From the NCBI GenBank assembly GCA_002118135.1, contig BDIU01000343.1, forward strand, positions 1 through 64,000: 64,000 bases of DNA. Reading direction: 5' to 3'. How positions within the stretch are numbered: the stretch's first letter is position 1; each line of letters starts with the position of its first letter. Below, piece after piece: positions 1 to 12,500 of the stretch. A model generated the notes under the pieces. It was not told the DNA's origin, did not search any database, and was given only the letters and a program-made list of their open reading frames with translations. Position numbers and translations under genes: made by a program. This DNA is from Trebouxia sp. TZW2008 (taxonomy: Eukaryota > Chlorophyta > Trebouxiophyceae > Trebouxiales > Trebouxiaceae).

Positions 1-330
1 AGCTGCTGAAAAGCTTCAGTTTGCTCATCTGGAGACACTGGGCATGCCTCCCTCTTGCGAGGGTGGTACGCCTTTCAGAAAGATGTGGGGTCCTTGCTTG
101 ACATGTGCACCAGCTCAGCATTGCGCTGCTGCATCCAGGCTTTCTTTGCCCTACATGTTGCAGACTTGTATTGCTTCTCAGCTATTGATTTCTCAGTTGC
201 AGTGCTTTGAGGGCACTGCAACACATGCTTCTTGCGCTTGTATGCTTCTTTGCAATTGGTGCGGCGTTTGGTCTCCTCATAAGGGCACATGGAACCCGCA
301 TGGACTAGAGCACATGCAACATGCTGCGCT
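1..330 (-). mobile_element. LINE (non-LTR retrotransposon) ORF2 fragment, decayed
   Basis: Read on the minus strand, this stretch encodes a Lys/Arg-rich linker (…CRAKKAWMQQRNAEL…, then SKDPTSF) of the kind found between the endonuclease and reverse transcriptase domains of LINE ORF2 proteins. The expected Trp after DPxxF is replaced by a TGA stop at about 75-77, and the typical downstream CPVSPDEQTEAF motif is found near the left edge in another frame. One nonsense change plus a frameshift say it is dead. It continues beyond the left edge, where the reverse transcriptase would lie. The family call rests on motif pattern only. Confidence 0.5.
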
Positions 331-524
331 CCTCTCGACCACTGCGCAGCGCGCTGTGCATGGCTAGGACTGTCGGGTGTGCGAACTGATTGCGCGGAGA
401 GGACGCAATGCATACACCAACTCCGCCTATGGTGTCTGCCGTCACAGATCAGCAAGCAGACTGCGCAGGCCGACATTAAGTCCGACCGATACACTAGCGT
501 CAAGCGCGCGGGCGTCGTAGCAGC

Positions 525-3500
525 ATGGGATTTGACACGGTTCAAGATGCGCTGGCTTTGGTGGAGGAGCTGACGGCCAACTCCGAAGCAATCGACGCAG
601 TGAATGTCGCTCAGCAACTGTGTGGTCTGGATGTGTATCTCCAGCACATTCTCAAACCCAAGGTATGATTGGCAGAGCTGTACCTCTGCAAGCCTTGCGC
701 AGCATTCGGTTTATTAGGCTGCGTTGGATGCAGACAAAGAATGCTGAAGCAAGAAAACAGGTGGAGTCTGGCAAAGTCACCATCGCAGGACAACCTGAGG
801 TCTTGAATCCTCATGACATTCAGGAGGTGAATGCAACATTCTTGATGAATTCAAACAGTCCATTGCTGCTGAAACACTCACAGCTTTACGTAAATGCAGA
901 CCATCCTCCTCAGTGACACCTTCAATCTCAGCGAGTACAGATGTGTCAGGCTGCTGATTGCCGCTCACCAGCAGGTATACAGGTCTTTCACACACATACA
1001 TCCACCACTTCCTCTGATATGCTGCTTATTAGGCATGACTGACCACATATGAAGACTTTGCAGAGACCTGACTTGGGCCACGTTCACACCTAACACCTGT
1101 GCCAGAGCATGTAATCCATGTATGAGACTGTTGTTAACACAGCGTGTTGATGACAACAAACAACTCTACCAACAACAGCAGCAGTAACATGAAGGATGAT
1201 GCTACTGATTTCGTGACCATCAACCGCAACAGTTGTCCATTGACAATGCTGATATTAATGGAGATCGTCAGTATTGCGATTTTTGGTGCAGCACTGATAT
1301 CACCATAATATTGGTTGTGCAGAGGGGTGTGGCAAGTGCCAGAGCAGCAGCAGCAATCTACATTGAGGAGCGTCAAGCCCAGCTGCTGTGCCTCTTCTAC
1401 TTGTTGCAATCTCAGGCACTACAGCCGCCTGATGACCTAGATGATGTACAGCAGCAAGTGTTGCAATACACGTCTGGTCTGCTGCGGCAGCAGGAGAATG
1501 GCAAGAAGAAGATATTCAGTCACCTCCTGCAGCTGGTCCAGGTATGTGCATATAGCGTTGAGCCCGCAGCATGTCCTTCAGCATTGTGAGCAGATGCAAT
1601 AAATGCTGGTGTATCTTGAATGCTGTTCACATGTGTCACGCTTGTGAAGCAGCCCCATCACCACCTTCTACCTGGTCGGTGACAGCAGTGATTCTGAAGG
1701 TGACCATTGCAGCAACATCACCGTGCCACTCTCAAGATGTGGGACCCCACGGACAAGCTTGCTGTATGAAAATGCAGGAGCCCCAAGCTAATGCCAAGCT
1801 TCTGCCCATGATTATTGATGAGCAGGGCAGTCCAGTGGACCTGGCAGCTTGCATGGCTCAAGAACGTACAAATCTGTGCCAGGTGAGGTTCAGCCTCAAA
1901 TCGCTGTCAAAGACACTGTGTGATGCGTCACACTTCCTGTAGGCTGCTTTGATCTGCAGCAATAGGCATCAACGTATCAGTTGGGGATGCACCTTGATTT
2001 GCTTGTCACGTTATTGCCACTACTCACAGGCATTTCTGTGCTGTATCGCACAGCCTCACGGCATTAGATATATACCATAGTTTACATTGTCTTGTCTTTG
2101 CTTTCCTTACACCTGCTCACAGGCACTCATTTCCATGTGTTTCCACTCACTCCTTGCTGCATGTTTGGTGCAGTGCCTGGCGTATGCATGTCAGCTGGAG
2201 CCTGCTGTGTCAGAGCAGGAGGCTGTTCAGTTGGTCAAGCTGCTGCTCAGCATGGCAAATGAATTGCAAGGTGCACCTCTCATGCTTGACACACAAGCAG
2301 TGGATACAGTTGTTTTGCTGCAGATGCTGGGCTTGCAAATCAGCTGCTGAATGCCATTAAGCACTCCGGGCTGCGTGACGCCATTGCTGTGCAGTGCACA
2401 TACATTGCTGGAACAGCATACAGTCACATGCGCATCATATGCAGAAATTTGTGTTCCAACTTCCAATTGTGAAACTTTGCTGATAAACAAGACACATGTG
2501 GGTGGTTGCGACGGGCCCTTGCAATTGACTCAAGCATGCCATGATGAGTTATCCGCACCTGAAAGATGCAACACCATTCATTGCTTTATTTGGCTGCTAA
2601 TCAAAGTTCAAGGCGTGTTCAGATGCTTTGTGAGCTGTATCAGCAGGTGACGTGGTCTCCGTTACATGCAGACCCACATGAGCAGAATGCAGATGTCAAG
2701 CAGGCCAGGTTCCAGCAGGCGTACACAGTCCTAGCTGCTTGCCTAAGTGTGTTGCTGCCCCCAGTCATCACCACTGGACAAGATGATGTTGCCTCCACTG
2801 AACACGAAGCAGCTCTTGGTGAGCCATGGCAATCACACTTGCTTCAGTGGCTTTCCATGTTGTCCCATTCATGACTAACGCTGCGCAGGGCTGAACCATA
2901 TTGACTGTGGCAGGACTTCGTTGCTAGTGATGCACAGGGCAAGGGGCTGGGGCCTTGTTGCTATAGACCGTTTCCTTGGCTGTCATGAATCAAAAAGCTG
3001 CAGAAAAAGCATTAGGGCCTCAGACTCGGTGGTTTTGGGGCTGTCTAGAATGTTTGACGGGCATTGCTGCTAGAGCAATCCATCATGCCAAGCTGGCAGC
3101 TGCTGCTGCTGAAACATTGACAATCACTGCCATGTGCTTGCTGCTTGCATAAGGCTGCAAATGTGCCTTGAGCTCAATGTGCTGTGAACTGCAGCAAAGT
3201 CTGAACCTGGTTTGGAGCAGTAAAAAACATGTTGTTACTGTTTGCAAACAGCAGCCTGTGCAACAGATCTCCTGACTGACAAAAGCATGCAAACCAATGC
3301 CCTCATGCCTGGTGCAGGTCAGCTGGCAAGTAGTCATCAGCTGCGTTCCTTGCTAGAAGCTGAAGACAACATGGCAACAGGATTTCACGCAGCAGCCAAG
3401 CTGGCTTGGGGCATCATGCTGTTCCTCAATGGGGATGACAACCCACAGACTCACAGTAAGTCTTGCCAAGCCGCATCTGTACTTGTAGCATGCATCGTGC

Positions 3501-6500
3501 AGCCTAGTCAGTGGACAGTCTAGTCGTACAGAAGTGGAAAGAAAGTGCTCAGTAGACAACATGCTGAATGTTGGTGGCCTGCTTGCAGCATTGTCTGTGA
3601 TCTTGGCCCATTTGGCTGCTTCCATGAATGCCACAATGCTGAAAGTGCAATTTGTATAGATAAGCAACAACAGCAGTGGTTGCTGCGCTCTGAAAGCATG
3701 CTTGTGTTCAAGATACCTCATAAGCAGCAGATCACACAGCTAGATGAGCCCTACCCACACATGCACATACGCAGCACTCGACAGGCCAATCAGCATCTTG
3801 AGCTGTCCAAGACTCATGTGGGCTTTTGTGGAGTCAGCCAGAGCACCTAACCCAGGGCATACGTGGTTGTGTATGCTGATTGGCTCTGCCCAGCTGAAGC
3901 ACGCAAGCCGGGCAAAGAACGGCATGTGCTGCAACTTGCACTGTGCAGCAACTTGATCGATTACATTGTGCAGGCCGGGCAGAGAAGTGCATGCACCACG
4001 CGTGTGAGCTTGGGGTCTTCCACTTTCTTCATAGCACGCTTCTGGACAGTCATGCCTTTGCTGATGAGCCTCTGCCACAACGGCAGCACTATTGTGCCTG
4101 CCTGCACAAGCTGCTCATCCAGTTTCTGAACTCAGCAAGGTCAGCTTTTATGCACACCTCTTGCTTTTCTGCTGCATGACAGGCAAAATTTACTGCTTGT
4201 CATGTGATGATATGAACTTTTGGCTGGCCAGGCAGGTTCATGGGCTCAACCTCTGAGCACACCATGCAAAACTGAAGGTCCTGCACTCCAGCTTTGCACA
4301 ACAGGCCAAGGCATCACAATGCGTTTCCACGAGATGTGTGATCACATGATAACGAACAGGACATTGACTCGTTGCTCGTGTGTCATAAGGAGGCTCTGAA
4401 ACGTCAGCACTGCTGTACAGGAGCTCTGAGATTCCATCAATGCTGGCGCGCATCAAGGAGGCAGATCTCAGGGCCCTCCCCACCCCCAAGGGTCAAGGGG
4501 CGGACACACTGCCCAGCCTGCTGCACTGCCTGGCCAGCCTGTACAAACTTTTTCCAGACCTGTGGCTGGACCCTAGCATCAAGTAGGCTGTTTGCAAATC
4601 CCCATGCCTGAGTGCAGATGACTTCCAGCATTTCATTGCCCAGTTGAGTTACCAACATCTTGTCATTGACTGCACTCTAAGTGTTGAACTGGCCTGCTGA
4701 CACATTGCTCTGGCTGAGAGTGTGTCATGAGAAATCTGCCTAGACAGTGATGCACTCACTAAAGCTACACAGTGGCCTTCGCATGGCAAGCGTCGGCAGG
4801 TCTCGTGTGAAAGCTGGTGCTCCCCTGCCCCTGTACATAAGGCAGCTGTGGCTGCAGGCCAGACATTGTGCTGCCATTGATGGACTACCTGCGGGACCAA
4901 AGTGCTGTGGAAGAATCAGCTCCCCTGCTGGTGGCCTGGCTGGACCTACTGACTGGCATGGCCTCAGGGGAAGAAGGCGCCAGCACTGTCTTTGCCTCCC
5001 TCACCCTTCCAAATGCAGGCAAGGGTTGCATGTGTTGTCAAGCAGTGCATTGCCAATAAACACAGAGATTTGCCTGTCTGTGTTCTTCCTGTCGGCTACA
5101 ATGTACCGCAAATAGTAGTTGCGTCACAAATGTACAGTGTCGTCAGCTGCATAGCAGCTGTAGTGAGATCTGCATGAGTCAGGGCTGCACTGGATTGGCT
5201 GCTGCCTGTTTGCTTGCTTGCTGCATGGATTATTTGCTTCATCTGCAGTGCATTCTTGAAGGAAGCTGCCATACAGACCCACTGGTCTTCTTGTGCGCTC
5301 CCAGCAAACATGCAGACCTGCTTTGCATGCTGTGCTGACTGGAGTTGTGTACACAACACCAACTTTGTGTTGTGCAGGCAGGGACAACCCGGTGTCCTGG
5401 TGGCGTATGCTAAGCGCAATGCGGGAGTACTGCAACTTGTACAGTCAGCAACCCGCAGATGAAGATGAAGGGCAGCAACCCAGGCAGGACTGCCTGGTGC
5501 CACCAGATGATGTTGCTGGTCTCTCTGCTTTCCTGAAGCTTTTCAGTCAGGCAAGCGTGCTGTGCATGCTGTGCTGGGCTGTGCTGTGCTGTGCTGTGCT
5601 GTGCTGTGCTGTGCTGTGCTGTGCTGTGCTGTGCTGGGCTGGGCTGGGCTGGGCTGGGCTGGGCTGGGCTGCCTTGCAAGCTGTAGCGTTTGAGGTGAAG
5701 CAAGCCACCCTTGTGATGTCTACAGGTCTTCAAGGACGGTACAGCAGGTCAAATTGTGCAGTGGATGACGGTTCTACAGGACGAGTCAAACATCACACCG
5801 CTGTGGGAGGTTATGTTCCAGCTGATGTGCCATCCAGTGCCTCAGGTTTGTTGCTCCTGCCACTTTGCTTTGGGACTTGTTCTGCAGTCGTGACCAGAGT
5901 CTCTTATGAGCTTGAAAAGTTGAAGTTGCCAGATCACACAGCTAACCCTCAGTGAATGCATTGCTTGCTTTTGTGGGATACACCCGCTGGACAAAAGTGA
6001 TCTTGCAAAAGATTGTTTGCTGGCGTCATGATTCTCATCTGATGAATCCATGACCAAGGATCAGGTTACGCTCCTCCTGAGCTATGGATTGTCAAAGATC
6101 ACAAGAGTCAGCATTGTGGAAGCTTAAAACCAGCATCCATTCAAGTTTGCATTTGCTTGCAGGCATTGAAGGCTGCTTGCAATGAGGCCATTCAAGTCCT
6201 GGTATCCAGGACAAGTCAGACTGCAGCCATCTGGGACCGGCTGTTGGCAGCAGTTGTGGTGGCACCAACTGCACAGAACGACTCCGCAGTTGGACAGTAT
6301 GACATCTCATATCAGCTGGCAGAGATTGAGGTAAAATGCTTGCATGTCGCACTGCAACTGCACTCATGCACTACAGCACTTGATACCAGCTGGCTGCAAT
6401 TGAGGCAGAATGCTCGCATGCTGCTGCATGGTGCATTTGAGCACCACAACATTTCACATCAGCTGGCAGCAATTGCGTAAAGTGCTTGTAGGTTGTACCA

Positions 6501-9500
6501 CAAGTGGTGTTGGATTGTGCAAATCTTTCGCACCAGCTGACAGTGGGTGTGGGAGCGCTTGCATGCTGCACCAAAAGCAAATGTGCTGCAAACATAAGTT
6601 GAGTGAAGTGTATTAAGAACACCAACATGTCACAGCAATAAAAAGCTTGAGAGCTGTCTTCACTTTGAGGCACGGCGCAGCACACGGCAATGCATTGTTC
6701 TGAGCAATTCTCAGGCACGTTGTGACTTCTGGCATGCATGCGCATTGCTCAGATCTATACATTGCCTTGTGCTGCGCCGTGCCTTGAAGTGAAGACAGCT
6801 CTCAAGTCAGGCTGAGTCTTTGTACATTGCTGTGCTGCAGTCATGCCAGGCAGTGGTGTTTGGGGCTTGGTGTTCTTTGTGATGGCAATTGTCAAGCTGG
6901 ATCCTGATACAACATGCTGTGTTGCAGTCACGTGCAGAAGACTACTCAGAGACCCTGGCCTTTGTGCGCCTGCTGAATGCCCTGTGGAGGTCCTCTGGAC
7001 CTAGTATACAGGACGGTGGCAGGCCGTATGCACACTTCTCCCAGTTTATACTGGCCAATGTCCTGGTGCCTATTGGCAGAAGGCACTACAAGTAAGCAAC
7101 CCTGTATGTACACTGATGTAAAAGACTAAGCCATCACTTGATGGGTTGTTTATTAGTAGGACCAAAGTGAAGAAGAGACTAAGGAGCCCTGACCAAACAA
7201 TAGTGCCAATTAAGAGTGCTTGTGGTGACTGCTTCCAGAATGTGCTTACCAGCATGCTGTGCTTACTAGCATTCTGTGCTTGTCAGCATCCCATTTCCAG
7301 AAGGCACTGCAAGTAGCAATCTAGTATGCAAACTCCTCCCAACTTATGTTGACGAGCAGTTTGGTGACCATTGGCAGAAGGCACCACAAGTAAGCAGCTC
7401 TGTATGTACACTGCTTCCAGAGTGTGCTTACCAGCATTCTGTGCTTGTCATCAGCCCGTTTACAGAAGGCACTGCAATTAGCAACCTAGTATGCACACTC
7501 CTCGCAATTTGTGTTGACCAACAATTTGGTGACCATTGGCAGAAGGCAGTAAGCAACCTTGTATGCACGATGCTGCCAGATTGTGCTTATCAGCGTCCTG
7601 TGCTTCCCAATATTCTGTGCTTGCCAGTATTCTGTGCTTGTCAACATCCATTTGCAGAAGGCAGTGCAAGTAGCAATCCTGTACGCACACTCCTCCCAGT
7701 TTATATTGACCAGCGGCCTGGTGACTGATGGCAGAGGGCACAAAGTGATCAGCCTTATGAGCACACCTGTCCCAGTTTGTGGTGATCAGTGTCAACACAG
7801 TTTCTGACAGACTTGCCTGGCGGCATTTGGATGCCTCGGTACATATAGTTGTTGAGATTCCAAACCTACCTACCAAACATATTTCATGAATCGCTCGTGC
7901 TGGTCAATAAACTGATACCCATTTGCAGAGACCCTTTTCTATTTGATGCCCTTGAATATATAGTTGTCGAGATTCCAAGCCTGCCTACCAAACAGATTTC
8001 ATGAATCGCTTGTGTTGGTCAGTAAACTGATATACACATTTGCAGAGACCCTTTCCAGTTTGTGGCTTGACAAAGCATTGCGTAAGGCACAATCCCGTCT
8101 GCAGGAATGAGATGCAGCAGTGGCAGCTTTTTGCAGCTTGCCTGGAGCAGTTACAGCTGGTGATTGCTAGCCTGCAGCCTGGTGCAGTCCAAGCTCAAGT
8201 GGCTAGTCAGCAGGCACCATTGCAGCTTTCAGACCATGATGCAACATATAGACAGCAGTAGGGCGCTTATGTAGGGAGTCCACCGTGATTGCCACCGTCA
8301 TTGTGTATAGTATAAGGCACAGACTGTGTCTGCAGGAATGAGACGCAGCAGTGGCAGCTGTTTGCAGCTTGCCTGGAGCACTTACAGCTGGTGATTGCCA
8401 GCCTGCAGCCTGGTGCAGTCCAAGCCCAAGTGGCTAGTCAACAAGCGTCGCCACCTGGCCTATCCATCATGATGGACCTCTTGCGTAGGGTTCTTTTCCC
8501 TCTCCAAAACCCTGACCTTACAGTGTCACAGTCATAGCAATGCGGCATTTGTGCACAACAGCAGCTCACACTTTGTGATACAAGGACATAGCTTGCGATG
8601 ATCGGTTCCGTATGTGTTCACGTGATGTCAGTGATGTTTGGCTTGCACAAGCTGGGGTAAACAAGTGTGCGCCGTTACCTACAAGGCACAGAGATTTAGC
8701 ATGCATCAATGTCAGGGAGCTCCACAGCGGGCAGTAGATAGGGCAATTCAGCACACCTCAGCAATGGTGCACCTGGCAGAGAAGCTGTGAGCTTCTGTTG
8801 AACAGGCATGTGACTGCTCATCTTAGGGCTTGCAGGGCAAGGCAGCGCGCTGAACGCAGTGTTGCACGTAGTGGATGAAGGCTTGGATTGCCTCACCAAA
8901 GAGTGCAGCAAGCCAGCTTGCAAAGCCAGAGGTTTTTCTTTCCTCTTTTGATAGACTGCTTTGGCTTGCAGGGCAAGGCAGTGAGCTGCAACCTAGTGGA
9001 TGAAGGGCTTGGTTGCCTTCCTGAGGAGCGCAGCAAGACAGCAGGCAAAGCTGCGGGGGTCACTTTGCTACCAGTGATGTGAATGGCAGACCACAAAGGT
9101 CTACCACTTTACGCCTGATGACCTTGTGGCTCACAGGGCAAGGCAGTGCGCTGAAAGCAGTGATGCACCTATTGGATGAAGGGCTGGAGCGCCTTACTGA
9201 GGAGCGCAGCAAGCCAGCTGGCAAGGCCAGGGAGGGCACTTTGCTGGCTGCCCTTCGCGTGCTGGTAGAAGCCCTGCAAACAGATGCTTGGCTCTTGCAA
9301 GAGCTGAGACACTTCCCTAGCACAGGTGAGGGTTTTGGGGTCTTGAAACACCCAGTCATGTCTGGTGATGTGAATATTCATGTGGTGCAAGCCAATGTCT
9401 TGTTGCCCCTGAACAAGCTGAGCATTCTACAGCAAACACTGCTGCAGAGCCTCATGTCTCCAATCCCACTGTGTCTCTTGTGCCTCTCAGGCAGCACCTG

Positions 9501-12500
9501 TTGCCTGCGGTGAAGTATATACTTTGACGTGGCAAATGTCAGGTGATGCAATGTCACTTGCCCAACATGCTTTCCCCCCTGTCTCTCATTTGGATGTGAT
9601 GGCCGCCTTGCAGGCGTCTCTCCTCATTTGCTGCAGAGCACTAGACCAAGATGCAGAATGCTGTCATCAAGATCTCGCTCCAACTCTTTTCACCTAAACA
9701 TGATGGTCATTTTGTCACCATTTCTGCATTGAATGCAGGGCACTACACTCAGACACTGGATGCTGTCGTCAAGAACGACCAGCGGCGCATCTCCAAAATG
9801 ATCAGCTTTGTGGGCTATGAGCGCAGCGCTGCTGTGCAAGTGGAAGCCATTCGCCTGACGCAGTTTCTGGCAGCCAGACAACCCACTCTGACTGACATGC
9901 TGCTGCAACAGCGCCTTTCACGAGGTAAACACCTTTTCCTTACGACAACTGTCATCTCAAAGGTGACACAAAAGTAGCTGCTTTTTTTGTGGGAATCTGT
10001 GCAAGTGGAAGCCATCTGGCTAACGCAGTTCCTGGCAGCCAGACAGCCTACCCTGGCTGCAACAGCGCTTGTCACGAGGTAGGCACCTGTTCACACAAGA
10101 AGTGCATACTGATCTTGAAGGCAAACAACAGGACGTTGCTGTACAAAGGGCTATGTGAAAGCCATCTGTCTGAACCAGTTTCTGGCAGCCAGACAGCACA
10201 TCCTGGTTGACGTGCTACTGCAGCAGCGCTTGTCCTGAGGTAAGCATCTGTTCCTGCAAGAAGTGCATGCTGCTCTTGATGGCGATTAAAAGAATGCTGC
10301 TGTATCAAGGGCTTATGTGCAAGTGGAAGCCATCCGCCTGACGCAGTTTTTGGCGGCCAGGCAGACATGCCAGCAGTCTGACTCTGGCTGACATGCTGCT
10401 GCTTCAAGTGCGCATTCCAAGGTGACCACCTGTTCTTATAGCAAGAGCCTGCCTCACTGAAACATGTTGCTGCAGGCACGGGGGACACAACAGGGGTTCC
10501 CCCTTCAGCCACCTGGACCCGCTTGCGCTTTGCGTTTGCCAGCTGCCTCCAAAGCGCGCTTAGTCAACAAGGCTATGAGACCCTGGAGCAGCCAGCAGAG
10601 CCTGACACAGACCCTGACTCGGCCGCTGCCTTCCAGCCGGATCCTAGGGCAGTTCTAATCCTGCAGCTGCTGCTGGCGGGTTTGCAGGGACCAGCCCCAA
10701 GCCTGACCCACCTGCTCATGGGCTTTGATGTTGCCAAAGCTAGCAACGGTGAGCTTGCATAAGCCTGTTTCACATGATTGACAAAATCATGTTGCCAGCT
10801 GAGCGTTGTGTCGCTCAGTGCAGCACGTGTGGCTAGGGTCACAGTAATCAGTGTTAGATCTGCAGATCAATTCGTGCTGTGCCTGCTCAATGCAGGCAGC
10901 TTCAGTCCTACTCTAGACCCTCAGGCAGACTTCTCCTGCCTAGCTGTGGTGCTCAACATGGCGCTTGCACCTCAGCAGCCCAGACAGCAGCCTGTTTTGT
11001 ACGAGCAATGCCTGGAGTTGCTGTACACCTTGGCAGACCAACTGCACAGCAGGGAAGCCATGCTGAGCCTGCTTAGGCAACCCCCTCAGAGCCTGCTGAT
11101 GTCCCAGATAGCCAACGTGCTGAAAGTTGAAGACGATCAACAGCAAGAGGTGAGCAAAGGGGCGATCACATGCAGCCAGTCAGACTTTGCTATGTGTACA
11201 GCAATCGGCTCTGGCCCGCTTCTGCTCTCAAGGGCTCATGTCATGCCGTCCAATGGCATCGAAATTTCCTGTTGCGGTGTAGTCATCTTTTCTTCAGTAG
11301 CAGATTGCAGATTGAGGAAGCTCTGTGATCTTTCCATCATGTTGTCCATAGCACTGACAAATTTAGTCCTGTCACATACAGCGTTTTGGCAATGCTTTGA
11401 AGGCAGCATTCAGGACAGCCAGGTTGTTTGAGAGGGCTAGCTTGCTACAGCTGGCAGCTCTGAAGTCCTACAACACTGGTCTGTAACAGAACAACTTTTG
11501 ATGTAGTCACGCAAAACCCGTGACTGCTGTCAAATTTATGCAGGCAGGTATCCGGGCAGCCAGGTTGTGTCAAAGAGCTAGGTTGCTACAGCTGGCGACT
11601 CTGGAGCTGCACTGTGCTGACTTGGCGGTCCAGTCAGCCTCCTGCAAGGCCCTGCTGGAAGTTTTCTTCTTGCCTGCAGAAGCAGATGATGACACAGGTA
11701 CGGCTGCTCTGCTTTTTTGGAAGGGTGATATGAGCGACTGCAGACTGCTGCCTAGATAGAGCATAGATGACCATGTGACTGACAGGTCAAGGACTACAGC
11801 TGCTGCATATGCACAAGCTTTTGCCTTGCCATGCAGACATTAGTACCAGCCTCCGATCATGTAGGCTCTTAGCGTAGATCAGGTTGGGAAAGATTTTGCT
11901 GTCCTGAATTCTTGGAATGAGCTCAAGTCAGTCCAGGTGGATGCCCAAGCAGTCATGAGCCACATCTCACTGAATCCCATGGGTGGTGTTAGCTGCATCT
12001 GAACTGATGTGGAGAGTCAAGCAAACCTCACAGGCATGCAATTGCAACAGCTTTTGAGCAGCCACCACTGGTCATCTGTTTTGATACAATGATGACAGTG
12101 CTCAGTTCCCTGTGGTGCGTGCAGATGACCTTTCAGGCCAGCCAAGCACCCACATCCTGTTTGTGCTGCAACTGTTTGCCAGCGCCACTGTCCGGCAACC
12201 AGAGTACGTGAATGAGCTCAGCAGCAGCTGTAGACAGTCTCTGCGGGTGAGCATCATCCTTATTCTGCCTTGTATATCCACAATTGAGAGCGTCCTGTTT
12301 GTGCTGCAAATGTTTGCCAGCCCGACAGTGTGCCAACCAGAGTACGTGATTGAGCTCAGCAGCACCTGTTAAAAAACCTTTTGTGTGAGCATCAGCCTCT
12401 GGTCTGACTTATGTGTTCTCAATTGATGGTGTCCGTCCTGTGCTGCAATTGCTTGCCAATGCTATAGTGTGGAAACCAGAGTATGCGAATGAGCTCAGCA

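Noticed and set aside
5410..5733. Minus-strand (SPAQP/STAQH)n protein
   Set aside because: It is produced by the GCTGT/GCTGG microsatellite and opposes well supported NUP205 exons.
7200..10420. Separate small genes in the NUP205 introns
   Set aside because: The open frames are decayed exon copies; each aligns with an adjacent NUP205 exon.
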